Assembly: GCA_050246875.1 (NCBI GenBank)
Contig: JBFWVF010000006.1
Span: 248,001-312,000, forward strand
Direction: 5' to 3'
Length of the DNA: 64,000 nt
From: SHWB01 sp050246875
GTDB lineage: Bacteria; Pseudomonadota; Alphaproteobacteria; UBA6615
Position numbers and translations under genes: made by a program. Positions 25,730 through 34,508 of this stretch are shown here, piece by piece (position 1 is the first letter of the stretch; each line of letters opens with the position of its first letter). The notes under the pieces are model-generated. The model made no database searches, was not told where the DNA came from, and worked only from the letters and a program-made list of their open reading frames with translations.

Positions 25730-26713
25730 CTACGGCAGGATCGCCGCCGGCAGCGTCACGCCCTGCTCCTTCCAGTAGCGCACGGCGCCCGGATGGAGCT
25801 TGAGACCTTCGTTGGCGAAGGCCCCGTCACGGGCGATGTATTGCGGCGTTTCCCATATCCGCCAGACCTTGTGGTTGGTCTTGAGGTACTCGACCCCGGC
25901 CGGGCTGAGGTTGACCTTCAGCAGCTCGTAGACGGCATCGTCGGGCACGCTCTTGTTGGCGATGAGATAGCCGAGGAAGCCGACCGTCAGGACTTCCTTG
26001 TCCATCCAGTCGTAGCTCTTCGCCGGGATGGTGAAGGGCACCACCGGCGAGGTCGCCTGCATCTTGCGGATCTGCTCCATGCCCAGCGACAGGACGACGA
26101 TCTTCTTCTGGGCGCCGGCCTGCATGACCGCCGGATACGGCGGCGGGCCGCCGACGAACGCATCGACCGTGCCGTCGACGAAGGCGCGCGCGCTTTCGTC
26201 GAAGGACAGCCGCAGGATCTTCACCTTGTCCTTGATGCCATAGGCATCGAGGATCAGTTCGCCCATGCTGGTGAGCGCGCTGCCCGGCGGGCCGACGCTG
26301 ACCGTCTTGCCGACAAGATCCTCGACCTTGGCGATGCCCTCGCGCGCGTTCCAACTGATGGCGCTGGTGTAGTTGACGGCGAGGCCGCGGATGTCAGCAT
26401 AGGGCGGCTCGCCCTTGTACGAGCCGGTACCGCGCAACCCGTTGAAGACGTCCGGTCCACCGGTGAGCGCAAGCTCGGTCTCGCCGCGACCGACGAGACG
26501 AATGTTTTCGACAAAGCCGGCCGAGGTTTCGGCGGTGATCCGCAGAAGTTTCGTCTTGGTGTTGGTGTTTTCGGCGACACCCGCCGCCAGGTTGTAGGCG
26601 AGCGAGGACGGACCCGCCCCGGCCAGACTCAGTTCGTAGTCGGCCGCCTGCGCCGCCCCGCCCCCGCAGGCAAGGCCGAGTGCGAGCGCGGCGACTGCCG
26701 CTAGTCTCTTCAT
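25730..26713 (-). CDS. TAXI family TRAP solute-binding protein
   Basis: A 327-residue periplasmic binding protein. The signal peptide MKRLAAVAALALG...AQA is followed by a TAXI/NMT1-like fold: LSLAGAGPSSLAYNLAAGVAENTN, TGGPDVFNGLRG, LVGKTVSVGPPGSALTSMGELIL and DAFVGGPPPYPAVMQAG. Such proteins bind carboxylates such as glutamate-like or C4-C5 acids. ATG at 26713 is chosen because it starts the signal peptide. The ligand cannot be read from sequence. Confidence 0.88.
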   Translation of the reverse strand: MKRLAAVAALALGLACGGGAAQAADYELSLAGAGPSSLAYNLAAGVAENTNTKTKLLRITAETSAGFVENIRLVGRGETELALTGGPDVFNGLRGTGSYKGEPPYADIRGLAVNYTSAISWNAREGIAKVEDLVGKTVSVGPPGSALTSMGELILDAYGIKDKVKILRLSFDESARAFVDGTVDAFVGGPPPYPAVMQAGAQKKIVVLSLGMEQIRKMQATSPVVPFTIPAKSYDWMDKEVLTVGFLGYLIANKSVPDDAVYELLKVNLSPAGVEYLKTNHKVWRIWETPQYIARDGAFANEGLKLHPGAVRYWKEQGVTLPAAILP

Positions 26714-26794
26714 GCGTTCACTCCCCATTGTTCGATCCGCCCGTTGAAGGCCGGACGGATCGCATCGTCCGACAGCGGCCGCCGCCGGCAAACC

Positions 26795-28045
26795 TCAGAT
26801 GACGCCCTCCCGCTTCAACTCGGCGAGTTCGTCCGCCGTCAGGCCGAGCCGCTCGCCAAAGACGGACGCATTGTCGGCCCCCATGTCCCGGCCGGCATGG
26901 CGCACGGTGCCGGGCGTCAGGCCCATCTTCGGAAAGACGCCCTCCATGGTCAGCGTCCTCTCGCCGTCCGGGCACTCGATGAACATGCCGCGGGCCTGCG
27001 CGTGCGGATCGGCGAGAATGTCGCGCACGTCGTAGACCGGCCCGACGGGCACCTCGGCCTCGCGCAGAAGGCGCGTGACCTCCTCGCGCGTATGGCGGCC
27101 GATCCACTCACCGACGATGGCGTCGACTTCGTCGACGTGGCGCAGGCGCGCCGGATTGGTGGCGAACTTGGGCTGCTTCAGCAGCTCCGACTTGCCCATC
27201 ACCGCGAACATGCGTTCGGCCGTCGTCTGCGTCGCGCCGGCGATGGCAACCCAGCGGTCATCCTTCGTGCGATAGGTGTTTCGCGGCGACGATGAGGCCG
27301 AGCGGTTGCCGATGCGACGCGGCGGCTCGCCCGTCACCTGGTTGACCAGCGCATTGGGGCCGAGGTTGGTGGTGATCGCCTCCCACAGCGCCACGTCGAT
27401 CACCTGGCCCTTGCCATGGCCGAGGACGTCGCGGTGATAGATGGCGAACATCGCGGACGAGAGCGCGTAGTACGCCGCATAGCTGTCGGCGAGCGCGAAC
27501 TGCGGCAGCGTCGGCGGGCCGTCGGGTTCGCCCGTCATCTCGGCGAAGCCGCTCATCGCCTCCATCAGCGTGCCGAAGCCGGGCTGCTCGCTGTACGGGC
27601 CATACTGGCCGAAGCCGGTGAGGCGGATCATGATCAGGCGCGGATTGATCTTTGCCAGATCGTCGTAGTGGATGCCCCACTCCTCGAGGCGGCCGGGGCG
27701 GAAGTTCTCGATGAAGATATCGGCATCCGCGAGCATGCGGAACAGGATGTCGCGTCCCTTCGGCTTCGAGATGTCGAGGGTCACCACCTTCTTGTTGCGC
27801 GAGTAGTACTTCCATAGCGGATTGACGCCGTCGTAGGTGTGGCCGAACTGGCGCAGGTGGTCGCCCTTCACCGGATGCTCGACGTGGATCACGTCGGCAC
27901 CGAAATCGGCGAGCATGCGGCCGCACAGAGGCGCCGCGATGACCGTCGCGCATTCGACGACCTTCAATCCGGCCAGCGCCTGGCCCGCCGGCGCCGACGC
28001 GCCCGCAACGGGATCGGCTGGCGACCCCTGGCGACTTCCCTCCAC
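26795..28045 (-). CDS. CaiB/BaiF family CoA transferase
   Basis: A family III CoA transferase of 416 residues, moving CoA between carboxylic acids through an aspartyl-CoA intermediate. Motifs: LAGLKVVECATVIAAPLCGRMLADFGADVIHVEHP, ENFRPGRLEEWGIHYDDL, the Asp-containing FALADSYAAYYALS and GKGQVIDVALWEA. The start is taken as GTG at 28045, six bases after AAGGAA, rather than the longer open frame. It is the first gene of the minus-strand TRAP/lyase/OsmC set and presumably activates the imported acid. Confidence 0.85.
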   Translation of the reverse strand: MEGSRQGSPADPVAGASAPAGQALAGLKVVECATVIAAPLCGRMLADFGADVIHVEHPVKGDHLRQFGHTYDGVNPLWKYYSRNKKVVTLDISKPKGRDILFRMLADADIFIENFRPGRLEEWGIHYDDLAKINPRLIMIRLTGFGQYGPYSEQPGFGTLMEAMSGFAEMTGEPDGPPTLPQFALADSYAAYYALSSAMFAIYHRDVLGHGKGQVIDVALWEAITTNLGPNALVNQVTGEPPRRIGNRSASSSPRNTYRTKDDRWVAIAGATQTTAERMFAVMGKSELLKQPKFATNPARLRHVDEVDAIVGEWIGRHTREEVTRLLREAEVPVGPVYDVRDILADPHAQARGMFIECPDGERTLTMEGVFPKMGLTPGTVRHAGRDMGADNASVFGERLGLTADELAELKREGVI

Positions 28046-28087
28046 CGCAGGTTCCTTTTTCTTTTCGGTCCAATGACCGACCACGGC

Positions 28088-28108
28088 TTGATCAAACGTT
28101 AGATCAAA
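28088..28108. promoter_or_regulatory. GATCAAA direct repeat, candidate operator
   Basis: GATCAAA occurs at 28090-28096 and 28102-28108, twelve bases apart, and the first copy lies in the palindrome TTGATCAA (28088-28095). It sits about 45 bp upstream of the CoA-transferase start in A+T-rich DNA, so it may bind a regulator of the operon, perhaps the LacI-type protein. Inferred from position only. Confidence 0.4.
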
Positions 28109-28427
28109 TGGATTCTGATTGACCTGCCCGCCGACTGTCAAGGTCGTGGGCCGCCGACACGCGTCTCCGACGGCCGGGAAGCCCAAGTGTCATGCCGCCT
28201 CAGGTCGCGCGCTCGAGCGGCCGCTCAGGCGCGGTTGTGGCGCGTTTCCTGTCCGCAACCCGCCCGCGGTCCGGACAGACATCGCCCATAGGCTGCCGCC
28301 GACACATGCCTGCCATGACCGCCCCGCTTGCTTGCCCGGCACCGTCTGGTCAGCGCGGCACGCCTGCGGCTAGGGTGAACAGGCCATTCGCCGCCGGCCA
28401 GAAGCGGCGATGGGGAGGAATCGCCCG
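28109..28427. other. Divergent intergenic region
   Basis: About 320 bp between the CoA-transferase control region and the MFS gene's leader. No gene, terminator or RNA is supported. It ends in a strong ribosome-binding site, GGGGAGGAA at 28412-28420, serving the short leader frame described next. Confidence 0.5.
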
Positions 28428-28463
28428 ATGCCGGGTCCAGTGTGCGACGGGCCTGCCGCGTGA
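28428..28463 (+). CDS. Possible 11-residue leader peptide coupled to the MFS gene
   Basis: ATG at 28428 stands nine bases after a strong GGAGG site and encodes MPGPVCDGPAA before TGA at 28461-28463. That TGA overlaps the GTG proposed as the MFS start (GTGA). The MFS gene has no ribosome site of its own, so reading this leader and reinitiating would be a simple explanation. It could instead be an accidental frame if the MFS gene starts at GTG 28442. Confidence 0.35.
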   Translation: MPGPVCDGPAA

Positions 28464-29725
28464 GCGTCGCCGCCCAGTTTGCAGCGCTCGCGCCGTTCCG
28501 CGTCCGCAGCTACCGGTTCCTGTGGCCCGCCGACCTTGCGGCGTCATGGGCCTTCGAGATGGAGAACCTGATCCTCGGCTGGTACATCCTGGTCGAGACG
28601 GAATCGATCCATCTCTTCACGATCTTCGTGTCGCTGCAGTTTCTCGGCACGCTGATCGCCCCGATGGTCGGCGTCGCCGCCGACCGCATCGGGCCACGCT
28701 CCGTGCTGTGCGGCATCCGCGCCATCTTCACTGTGCTGGCCGCGACCCTCGCGGCACTGGCCCTCACCGACTCCCTGACGCCGGCCTGGGTGTTCGCGGT
28801 GGCCACGTTGATGGGCATCGTCCGGCCGTCCGACCAGGTGCTGCGCTACGCCCTCGTGGGCGACATCATCCCGGCCGGCGGCCTCGCCGGCGCGCTGGGC
28901 ATCTCGCGCACCACGATGGACTCCGCGCGCATCTTCGGCGCCCTCGCCGGCGCAGGCCTCGCCGCCTGGCTCGGCCTCGGCCCCGCCTACATCGCCATCA
29001 CGGCGCTCTACGTCGCCAGCTTCGTGCTGACCAGAGGCGTCGACAGGGTGACGGAGTTCGCCGCCCCGCGCGTCAGCGCGGGCATTCCCGTCCAGGCGGC
29101 GACGACGCCTCTGCGCGACCTCTTCGACTGTTTCGGCTACGTGCGCCGGACGCCGCACCTGCTCGCGGCGATGTTGCTCGCCCTGCTTGTCAACATCACA
29201 ATCTTTCCGCTGGTCAACAGCCTGCTGCCCTACGTCGCCAAGGAGGTCTACGGCATCGACCGCACCGGCCTCGGCTACCTCTTTGCCGCCTTCGCCAGCG
29301 GCGCGCTGCTCGGCTCGCTGGCGCTGAGCCGCATCGGCAGCAACATCCTCGCTGGCCGCATGACCATCGCCTTCGCCGCCGTGTGGTGCGCGCTGGCGCT
29401 GGTCTTCGCCCAGCTCGAGAGCTTCACGGCCGGCCTCGTCTTCCTCGCTCTCGCCGGTCTGGCGCAGACGCTCAGCCTCGTGCCGATGACGGTGATGCTG
29501 ATCCGCACCTCCGAGCCGCGCTATCGCAGCCGCATCATGGGACTGCGCATGCTCGCCGTGTACGGGCTGCAGGTCGGCGTCCTGCTGTCGGGGTGGTTCA
29601 TCGAGGCGCTTGGCTTCGCCGGCGCCGGCGCGCTTTATGCGGGCAGCGGCCTGCTGGTGACGGGGCTGATCGCGTGGCACTGGCGGAAGGCGCTGTGGCC
29701 ACGGGAAGCGCCCGGCAACGCGTGA
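28460..29725 (+). CDS. MFS transporter (EntS/DHA3-like)
   Basis: A 421-residue major facilitator with about 12 membrane segments. The first loop motif is GVAADRIGPRSVL, and RYRSRIMGLRMLAVYGLQ in the C half is typical of the EntS / macrolide-type (DHA3) exporters. The GTG at 28460 is preferred because of overlap coupling with the leader frame; GTG at 28442 is the alternative. A LysR-type gene follows after 22 bp on the same strand and may respond to the exported or imported compound. Confidence 0.75.
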   Translation: MSVAAQFAALAPFRVRSYRFLWPADLAASWAFEMENLILGWYILVETESIHLFTIFVSLQFLGTLIAPMVGVAADRIGPRSVLCGIRAIFTVLAATLAALALTDSLTPAWVFAVATLMGIVRPSDQVLRYALVGDIIPAGGLAGALGISRTTMDSARIFGALAGAGLAAWLGLGPAYIAITALYVASFVLTRGVDRVTEFAAPRVSAGIPVQAATTPLRDLFDCFGYVRRTPHLLAAMLLALLVNITIFPLVNSLLPYVAKEVYGIDRTGLGYLFAAFASGALLGSLALSRIGSNILAGRMTIAFAAVWCALALVFAQLESFTAGLVFLALAGLAQTLSLVPMTVMLIRTSEPRYRSRIMGLRMLAVYGLQVGVLLSGWFIEALGFAGAGALYAGSGLLVTGLIAWHWRKALWPREAPGNA

Positions 29726-29747
29726 CGCGGGCGCGAACGGTGACACG

Positions 29748-30674
29748 ATGGACCTACGCCAGCTCGAATACTTCGTGCGCATCGCCGAAGCCGGCAGCAT
29801 CAGCGCCGCGGCGACCCGGGTGCGAATCTCGCAGCCAGCCCTCAGCCGCCAGATGCGGCTTCTCGAAGCCGAGTTGGGCCGCAAGCTGTTCGAGCGTCAC
29901 GGCCGCGGCGTGCGTCTGACCGAGGCCGGCGCGGCCCTGCTGGACCGCGCCGGCTACTACCTGCGGCAGATCGGCCAGATCCGCGACGAATTGACGGCCG
30001 CAGCGGACGAGCCGGCGGGCGAACTGGCCGTCGCCGTCTTCCCGTCGCTGCGGGACATGCTGACCGTGGAAACCGTGGTCGAGTTCCGCTCGCTCTATCC
30101 GGGCGTCGTGCTGCGCCTGTTCGAGGAGACCACGCGCACCATCCGCGAGGGCATTCTCGACGGACGCTACGAGATCGGACTGCTGTCCGGACACGAAATC
30201 AGCCAGGCAGTGACATTCGAGCCGTTGGCGAGCGAGGCCATCGTGCTGGCCGGGCCGCCGGACAGCGGCCTCGACTGGACGCGCGGGGTCACGCCGGGCG
30301 AACTTGCCGGCTATCCGCTGATCGTCTCGGCCATCCCGCCCAACTATCTCGCGGGCATCCACCGCATGATGGCCGGCGCAGGACTGCGTACCAACGTGGC
30401 GATCGAGGTCAACTCGCTCGTCGTCACCGATCTCATCGCGCGGGGCCAGGGTTTCGGCGTCCTGCCCTACTGCGCCGTCGACGCACCGCTGCGCCGTGGC
30501 CTCGTCAGCGCGACGCCGATCCGTAACCTGCGTGTCTCCTGGGTCATCGCCAGCCTGCGCGAACGCCGCCTGTCGGTCGCCGCGCGCCGATTCCGCGACC
30601 TGATGCAGATGCGCCGTCAGCGCAAGGTCGCGGCGGGCGAGTGGCCGACGGCAGGCGATTGCGAGATCGACTAG
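29748..30674 (+). CDS. LysR family transcriptional regulator
   Basis: A 308-residue regulator. The winged helix is at residues 1-60 (MDLRQLEYFVRIAEAGSISAA..., RISQPALSRQMRLLEAELG). The effector domain spans about 90-295 (ELAVAVFPSLRDMLT, RYEIGLLSGHE, FGVLPYCAVD). It follows the MFS gene closely and may be cotranscribed with it. It is convergent with the M19-like gene, with only four bases between the stops. The inducer is unknown. Confidence 0.85.
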   Translation: MDLRQLEYFVRIAEAGSISAAATRVRISQPALSRQMRLLEAELGRKLFERHGRGVRLTEAGAALLDRAGYYLRQIGQIRDELTAAADEPAGELAVAVFPSLRDMLTVETVVEFRSLYPGVVLRLFEETTRTIREGILDGRYEIGLLSGHEISQAVTFEPLASEAIVLAGPPDSGLDWTRGVTPGELAGYPLIVSAIPPNYLAGIHRMMAGAGLRTNVAIEVNSLVVTDLIARGQGFGVLPYCAVDAPLRRGLVSATPIRNLRVSWVIASLRERRLSVAARRFRDLMQMRRQRKVAAGEWPTAGDCEID

Positions 30675-30678
30675 ACGA

Positions 30679-31653
30679 TCACGCCCAGGCTCGCCCCAGT
30701 GCGACGAGCCAGTTGAGGCCGATGATCTTCTCGATCTTCGCCTCCGACCATCCGTGACGTTCGAAGGCGGCGGTCAGGTTGGGAAAATCCTCGATGCGGG
30801 CGAAGCCGCGCGGCATGACGATCTTCGGGAACTCCGTCAGCGCGCGGAAATGGCCCTTGTCGCGGTTGATGTATTCGAAGAAGTCGGGCCCGTGCCCCTG
30901 GGTGAAGTCGGTGCCGATGCCGACGCTGTCTTCGCCCGCGATGTCGATGATGTAGTCGACGGCCTCGACGATGTCGTCCACCGTCGCTTCGTTGCCCTTG
31001 CGCAGGAAGGGCGGGAAGGCGGTGACGCCGATGAAGCCACCGCTGTCGGCCATCGCCTTCAGTTGCTCGTCGGACTTGTTGCGCGGATGCACCTTCAGCC
31101 CCAGCGGCAGGCAGTGCGAAAAGGTGACCGGCCGGCGCGACGCGGCGATGGTGTCGGCCGTCGTCCTGGCACCGACATGGCTGAGGTCGATCAGGATGCC
31201 GCAGTCGTTCATCTCGGCGACCAGTTCGCGGCCGAAGTCCGTCAGCCCGCCGTCATGCGTTTCGAAACAGCCCGAACCCGCCATGTTGGCGGTGTTGTAT
31301 GTGAGCTGGACGACGCGCAGTCCGAGCTCGGCGAACAGCCGCACATTGGGCAGGTGATCGCCGAAACCGGTCGTGTTCTGCCAGCCGAGGAACACGCCGA
31401 CGCGGCCCTCATGCTTGCTGCGATGGATATCCTCGACCGTGTAGACCTGCCGGATCGTGTCCGAATGGTCACGAAACCACCCCTTCCATTCGGCGATGGC
31501 CTTCATGCTGGCCTCGAAGCCCTCCCAGATCGAGCAGGTGCAGTTGGCGGCGGTGATGCCGCCCTCCTTCATCGCGCGGAAGATATCCGGCCCGAACTTG
31601 GCGATGATGAGACCATCGACGACGATCGATCGCTGGTGCAGCGTCGCGTTCAT
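30679..31653 (-). CDS. M19 membrane-dipeptidase-like protein lacking metal ligands
   Basis: A 324-residue TIM-barrel protein of the renal dipeptidase (M19) family. Recognisable parts are VVDG at the first strand, DLSHVGARTTADTI (His159), PVTFSHCLP (His180) and GIGTDFTQGHGP. The usual N-terminal His-x-Asp is replaced: VVDGLII has Leu15 and Ile17. The bridging Glu appears to be Gln92 in FLGWQNT. A normal binuclear zinc site is therefore unlikely, and peptidase activity is doubtful. The ATG overlaps the V4R gene stop by four bases, implying a joint role with that binding domain. Confidence 0.75.
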   Translation of the reverse strand: MNATLHQRSIVVDGLIIAKFGPDIFRAMKEGGITAANCTCSIWEGFEASMKAIAEWKGWFRDHSDTIRQVYTVEDIHRSKHEGRVGVFLGWQNTTGFGDHLPNVRLFAELGLRVVQLTYNTANMAGSGCFETHDGGLTDFGRELVAEMNDCGILIDLSHVGARTTADTIAASRRPVTFSHCLPLGLKVHPRNKSDEQLKAMADSGGFIGVTAFPPFLRKGNEATVDDIVEAVDYIIDIAGEDSVGIGTDFTQGHGPDFFEYINRDKGHFRALTEFPKIVMPRGFARIEDFPNLTAAFERHGWSEAKIEKIIGLNWLVALGRAWA

Positions 31654-32195
31654 GGCGTGCCTCCCTCCCCGGCGGCCGCCGGACGCACTTCGAACAGGCA
31701 ATGCTCGTCGCCAGCCGACACGCAGCGTGTCTCCGCGACGGCGAGCTGCCGCTCCCGCCCCGCCGCACGCGCAACGAAGGTCATGCCGCCGGCGATAGGC
31801 CCCTCGCAGCGGTAGCAGACCGGCCGGCCGACCTGTCCGTACTCGGCAACGTAGACCGAGTGGTCGAAGCGGATGCGCGCCTCGCCGGCCGCCGCGTCGA
31901 TCGCCTCGATGGTGAGCAGACCGTAGCCGCGCTCGCTCATCCGCTTCATGTAGTGGCGGAAGACGTCGACGCCGGAGAGGCCATGGGTCTTCGCCTCCCG
32001 CTCGCACCAGACGACGGCGGCGCGGAAGCCCGGCTCCCAGATCAGCTCGCGCGCGGCCGCGATGCCGAGCCGCTCCTCCATCGCCTGCTGGATGAACACC
32101 CAGTAGTGGCGCGGCACCAGCAGCATCGGCTGGCCGTCGACGGACCATGCGCCGGTCTGCGGGTCGACCCGCACCGGCACGGGCAGTTCGCTCAT
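31650..32195 (-). CDS. V4R (4-vinyl reductase) domain protein
   Basis: A 181-residue protein. The C-terminal part matches the V4R small-molecule-binding fold: CYRCEGPIAGGMTFVA, then AETRCVSAGDEHCLFEV with the conserved Cys-x7-Cys-x-Phe. V4R domains bind hydrocarbons or tetrapyrrole-like ligands in sensors and enzymes; no DNA-binding or enzymatic domain is attached here. Its overlap with the M19-like gene suggests a two-protein system. The start at 32195 has no close competitor. Confidence 0.75.
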   Translation of the reverse strand: MSELPVPVRVDPQTGAWSVDGQPMLLVPRHYWVFIQQAMEERLGIAAARELIWEPGFRAAVVWCEREAKTHGLSGVDVFRHYMKRMSERGYGLLTIEAIDAAAGEARIRFDHSVYVAEYGQVGRPVCYRCEGPIAGGMTFVARAAGRERQLAVAETRCVSAGDEHCLFEVRPAAAGEGGTP

Positions 32196-32271
32196 GCGTT
32201 CGGCGATCCCGCTCGAGCCATGGGAGATCCGGCCGCGCGGCGCGGACGGACCCGTGCGGACGGGCGACCGT

Positions 32272-32844
32272 TCAGGCCGGCTCCATCACGTCCTCGAGGA
32301 TGCCTTCCCTCACCATGCGCGCGGTGGCTTCCGGCGAGTACTCGGCGTTGGGCGCATCGCCGCCGATGATGGCGAGCAGCAGCGCCGTCTTCTCGCCCGG
32401 CGGCACCTCGACGCATTTGAACAGGCGCTGGATGCCGACCGGGAAGGAGCAGACGTCGCGCGGATTGAGGACCTCGTGGTGCGTGCCCTCGGCGTCTTCC
32501 CACTCCATCTTCCACTTGCCGGTCACGGCCATGAAGGTCTCGTTGGTGTCGTGCGCGTGCATGACCGTGCCGTGGCCGGGCTCGCAGGCGACGAAGGAGA
32601 CGCCGAAGCCGGGCTTCATGCCGCGGATCTTCGGCCGCGACGCCGCGCCGAAGGGCGAGGTCGCGCCGGGAATGGTCGGCGGCTCGAAGCCGAGCACGTT
32701 GAGGAAGATGCGGTGGCAATCGTCGAGCAACATGTCGGGCAGGCCGCCGTCGAAGCCCTCGAGCTCGTCGAAGCGCGCGATGTTCTTCTGCATCTCGGCC
32801 CGCGGCGGCCGGATGACCTTGATCTGCCGCTTGATCTTCTTCAT
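32272..32844 (-). CDS. Cupin domain protein
   Basis: A 190-residue single-cupin protein. Motif 1 reads EPGHGTVMHAHDTNETFMAVTGKWKMEW, with His, His and Glu for a metal; motif 2 is NPRDVCSFPVGIQRLFKCVEV. It could be a dioxygenase, an isomerase or a binding protein. It lies upstream of the V4R and M19-like genes on the same strand (76-bp gap) and is divergent from a LysR gene, the classic layout for a LysR-controlled small operon. Confidence 0.75.
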   Translation of the reverse strand: MKKIKRQIKVIRPPRAEMQKNIARFDELEGFDGGLPDMLLDDCHRIFLNVLGFEPPTIPGATSPFGAASRPKIRGMKPGFGVSFVACEPGHGTVMHAHDTNETFMAVTGKWKMEWEDAEGTHHEVLNPRDVCSFPVGIQRLFKCVEVPPGEKTALLLAIIGGDAPNAEYSPEATARMVREGILEDVMEPA

Positions 32845-32881
32845 CGCCTTCCTCCGTTGTGCCGCTTTCGCGGTAAGGCAA

Positions 32882-32904
32882 TGATAGGAACAGCCTCCCT
32901 ATCA
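32882..32904. promoter_or_regulatory. LysR-type operator candidate
   Basis: TGATAGG (32882-32888) and CCTATCA (32898-32904) form a perfect 7-bp inverted repeat around nine bases, with the T-N11-A feature of LysR boxes. It lies in A+T-rich DNA between the cupin gene and the divergent LysR gene, 38 bp upstream of the cupin start. It probably governs the cupin / V4R / M19-like set. Confidence 0.6.
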
Positions 32905-33074
32905 GTCCAATACAATGCCCAAATACTATCCATACAATCTGTTGATGCGCCGGCTAGCCCCCGCCGGAACCCCGCCCTTCCTGCATATTTGCGCTCTGGC
33001 ACGTGAATTGTATGGACCGACCTTCGCCGGCTGCTCGCAGAGACAGCCGGCTCATGTTGGTCAGGCCTTCCGCC

Positions 33075-34001
33075 ATGACTCTGGAGAAGCTACGCATATT
33101 CGTCGAAGTCGCGTATGGCGAACACTTCGGCCGCGCGGCCGAGCGCTTGAGCATCAGCCAGTCGGCCGTCAGCGGTGCGATTGCCACGCTCGAAAGCCGA
33201 TACAAGGTACTGCTGTTCGACCGCTCGCGGCGGCGCGTCGAACTGACGGAAGCCGGCAACGTCCTCCTGGCCGAGGCCGAGGCGATCCTTGCCCGCGCCG
33301 ACCTTGCGGAGCGCCGCCTGGAGGATCTCGCCGAGCTGCGGATCGGCCGCCTGTCGATCGCTGCCAGCCAGACTGTCGCGAACTACTGGCTACCGAGCCG
33401 CCTGACGACGTTTCGCGAACGATACCCGGGCCTGACCATCGATCTTTGGGACGGCAATTCGACCGAAGTCGAAAAGCGCGTCGCACGCGACCAGGTCGAC
33501 GTCGCGATCATCGAACAGCAACCCAACGACGGCAGCCTCGTCGCCGAGACTCTCACCAGCGACACGCTGGTCGTCGTCGTCGGCTCGCGTCATCCGTGGT
33601 TCGATCGGGAGACTATCGCGTGGGCCGATCTGCCGTCGACTACGTGGGTCATGCGCGAGCCGGGATCCGGCACCCGGGCCCTGTTCGAGGCGGCGCTGGC
33701 CGAACGTGGCGTGGCCCCGGAGAGCCTGCCAATCGCCCTCACCCTGCGCACCGGCGAGGCCGTGCGCAATGCCGTCGCCGCCGGCACCTGCGCCTCGGTG
33801 ATGTCCACTCTGGTCGCCGAAGTCGCCGTTCAGACCGGTGCCCTGAGATGCCTGTGGCCAACGGCCATCACCCGTCATTTCGTCGTGCTGTCGCGCCCGG
33901 GACGGGTCAATACGCGTGCCGCCCATGCCCTGCTGGATCACCTGCGCGCCGGAGCCTCCGCCGAACGCCTGCGTGATTCGATGCGGCTGTCGCCGATCTA
34001 A
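33075..34001 (+). CDS. LysR family transcriptional regulator
   Basis: A 308-residue LysR protein divergent from the cupin gene. The winged helix reads MTLEKLRIFVEVAYGEHFGRAAERLSISQS.... The effector domain begins about residue 92 (RLSIAASQTVANYWLPSRL), with the later EPGSGTR block typical of the CysB/CbbR-like groups. ATG at 33075 is preferred over starts at 33003 and 33054, since it begins the domain normally. It likely binds the inverted repeat at 32882-32904 and controls the divergent genes. Confidence 0.85.
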   Translation: MTLEKLRIFVEVAYGEHFGRAAERLSISQSAVSGAIATLESRYKVLLFDRSRRRVELTEAGNVLLAEAEAILARADLAERRLEDLAELRIGRLSIAASQTVANYWLPSRLTTFRERYPGLTIDLWDGNSTEVEKRVARDQVDVAIIEQQPNDGSLVAETLTSDTLVVVVGSRHPWFDRETIAWADLPSTTWVMREPGSGTRALFEAALAERGVAPESLPIALTLRTGEAVRNAVAAGTCASVMSTLVAEVAVQTGALRCLWPTAITRHFVVLSRPGRVNTRAAHALLDHLRAGASAERLRDSMRLSPI

Positions 34002-34417
34002 TCGTAAATCCAGATTCATAGGATCGCTTGCAGCGATCATTGGGGTTCGGCTTCTGGTCGATTGCTGGTCTGACGCCGAAAGCATGTGCGCATGCGCTTC
34101 GGCGCAAGGGTGTCGACACGCCGGCGGCATGTAACGCCACAGATTACAAGACACCCGCAATCCGCGCGAGGTCTCCGGCCGCTGCGCGGCGTGACGCCTT
34201 GGCCGGCGCTCCGTTACGGCCTATATGCCGGCCGGCTTTGGTGAAGGTGATTTCCGATCACCGGACGTGCGACCGGACGGATGGCTGACGCCCGATCCGG
34301 GCGCAGTAACGGCACAGGAATCAGGCAGGGCGGCCCCGACAAGCTCGTCCGCATCGACTCCGATCTGCCAAATGGATTGATAGAATCTCTCCGTATGATT
34401 GGATGCACTTCCGAAGT

Positions 34418-34451
34418 GACCAAATATAAGTCATGCAGGACTTATATGGTC
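34418..34451. promoter_or_regulatory. Extended A+T-rich inverted repeat
   Basis: ATATAAGT (34424-34431) and ACTTATAT (34440-34447) are perfect arms around eight bases. Flanking GACC (34418-34421) and GGTC (34448-34451) extend the symmetry past a two-base bulge. It lies 42 bp upstream of the sigma-54-like promoter, where an activator or repressor would bind. Confidence 0.55.
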
Positions 34452-34492
34452 TGTCCGACGTCATGCGACCGTCTACTTTGAAAAATTCGCTC

Positions 34493-34508
34493 TGGCATAG
34501 AGATTGCT
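34493..34508 (+). promoter_or_regulatory. Sigma-54 (RpoN) type promoter
   Basis: TGGCATAGAGATTGCT matches the -24/-12 consensus TGGCAC-N5-TTGCT with exact spacing between GG and GC; only the sixth and seventh positions differ. Transcription would start near 34519, giving a leader of about 280 bases before the symporter gene. Sigma-54 control would tie the symporter and monooxygenase genes to nitrogen status or a dedicated enhancer-binding protein. Confidence 0.55.
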
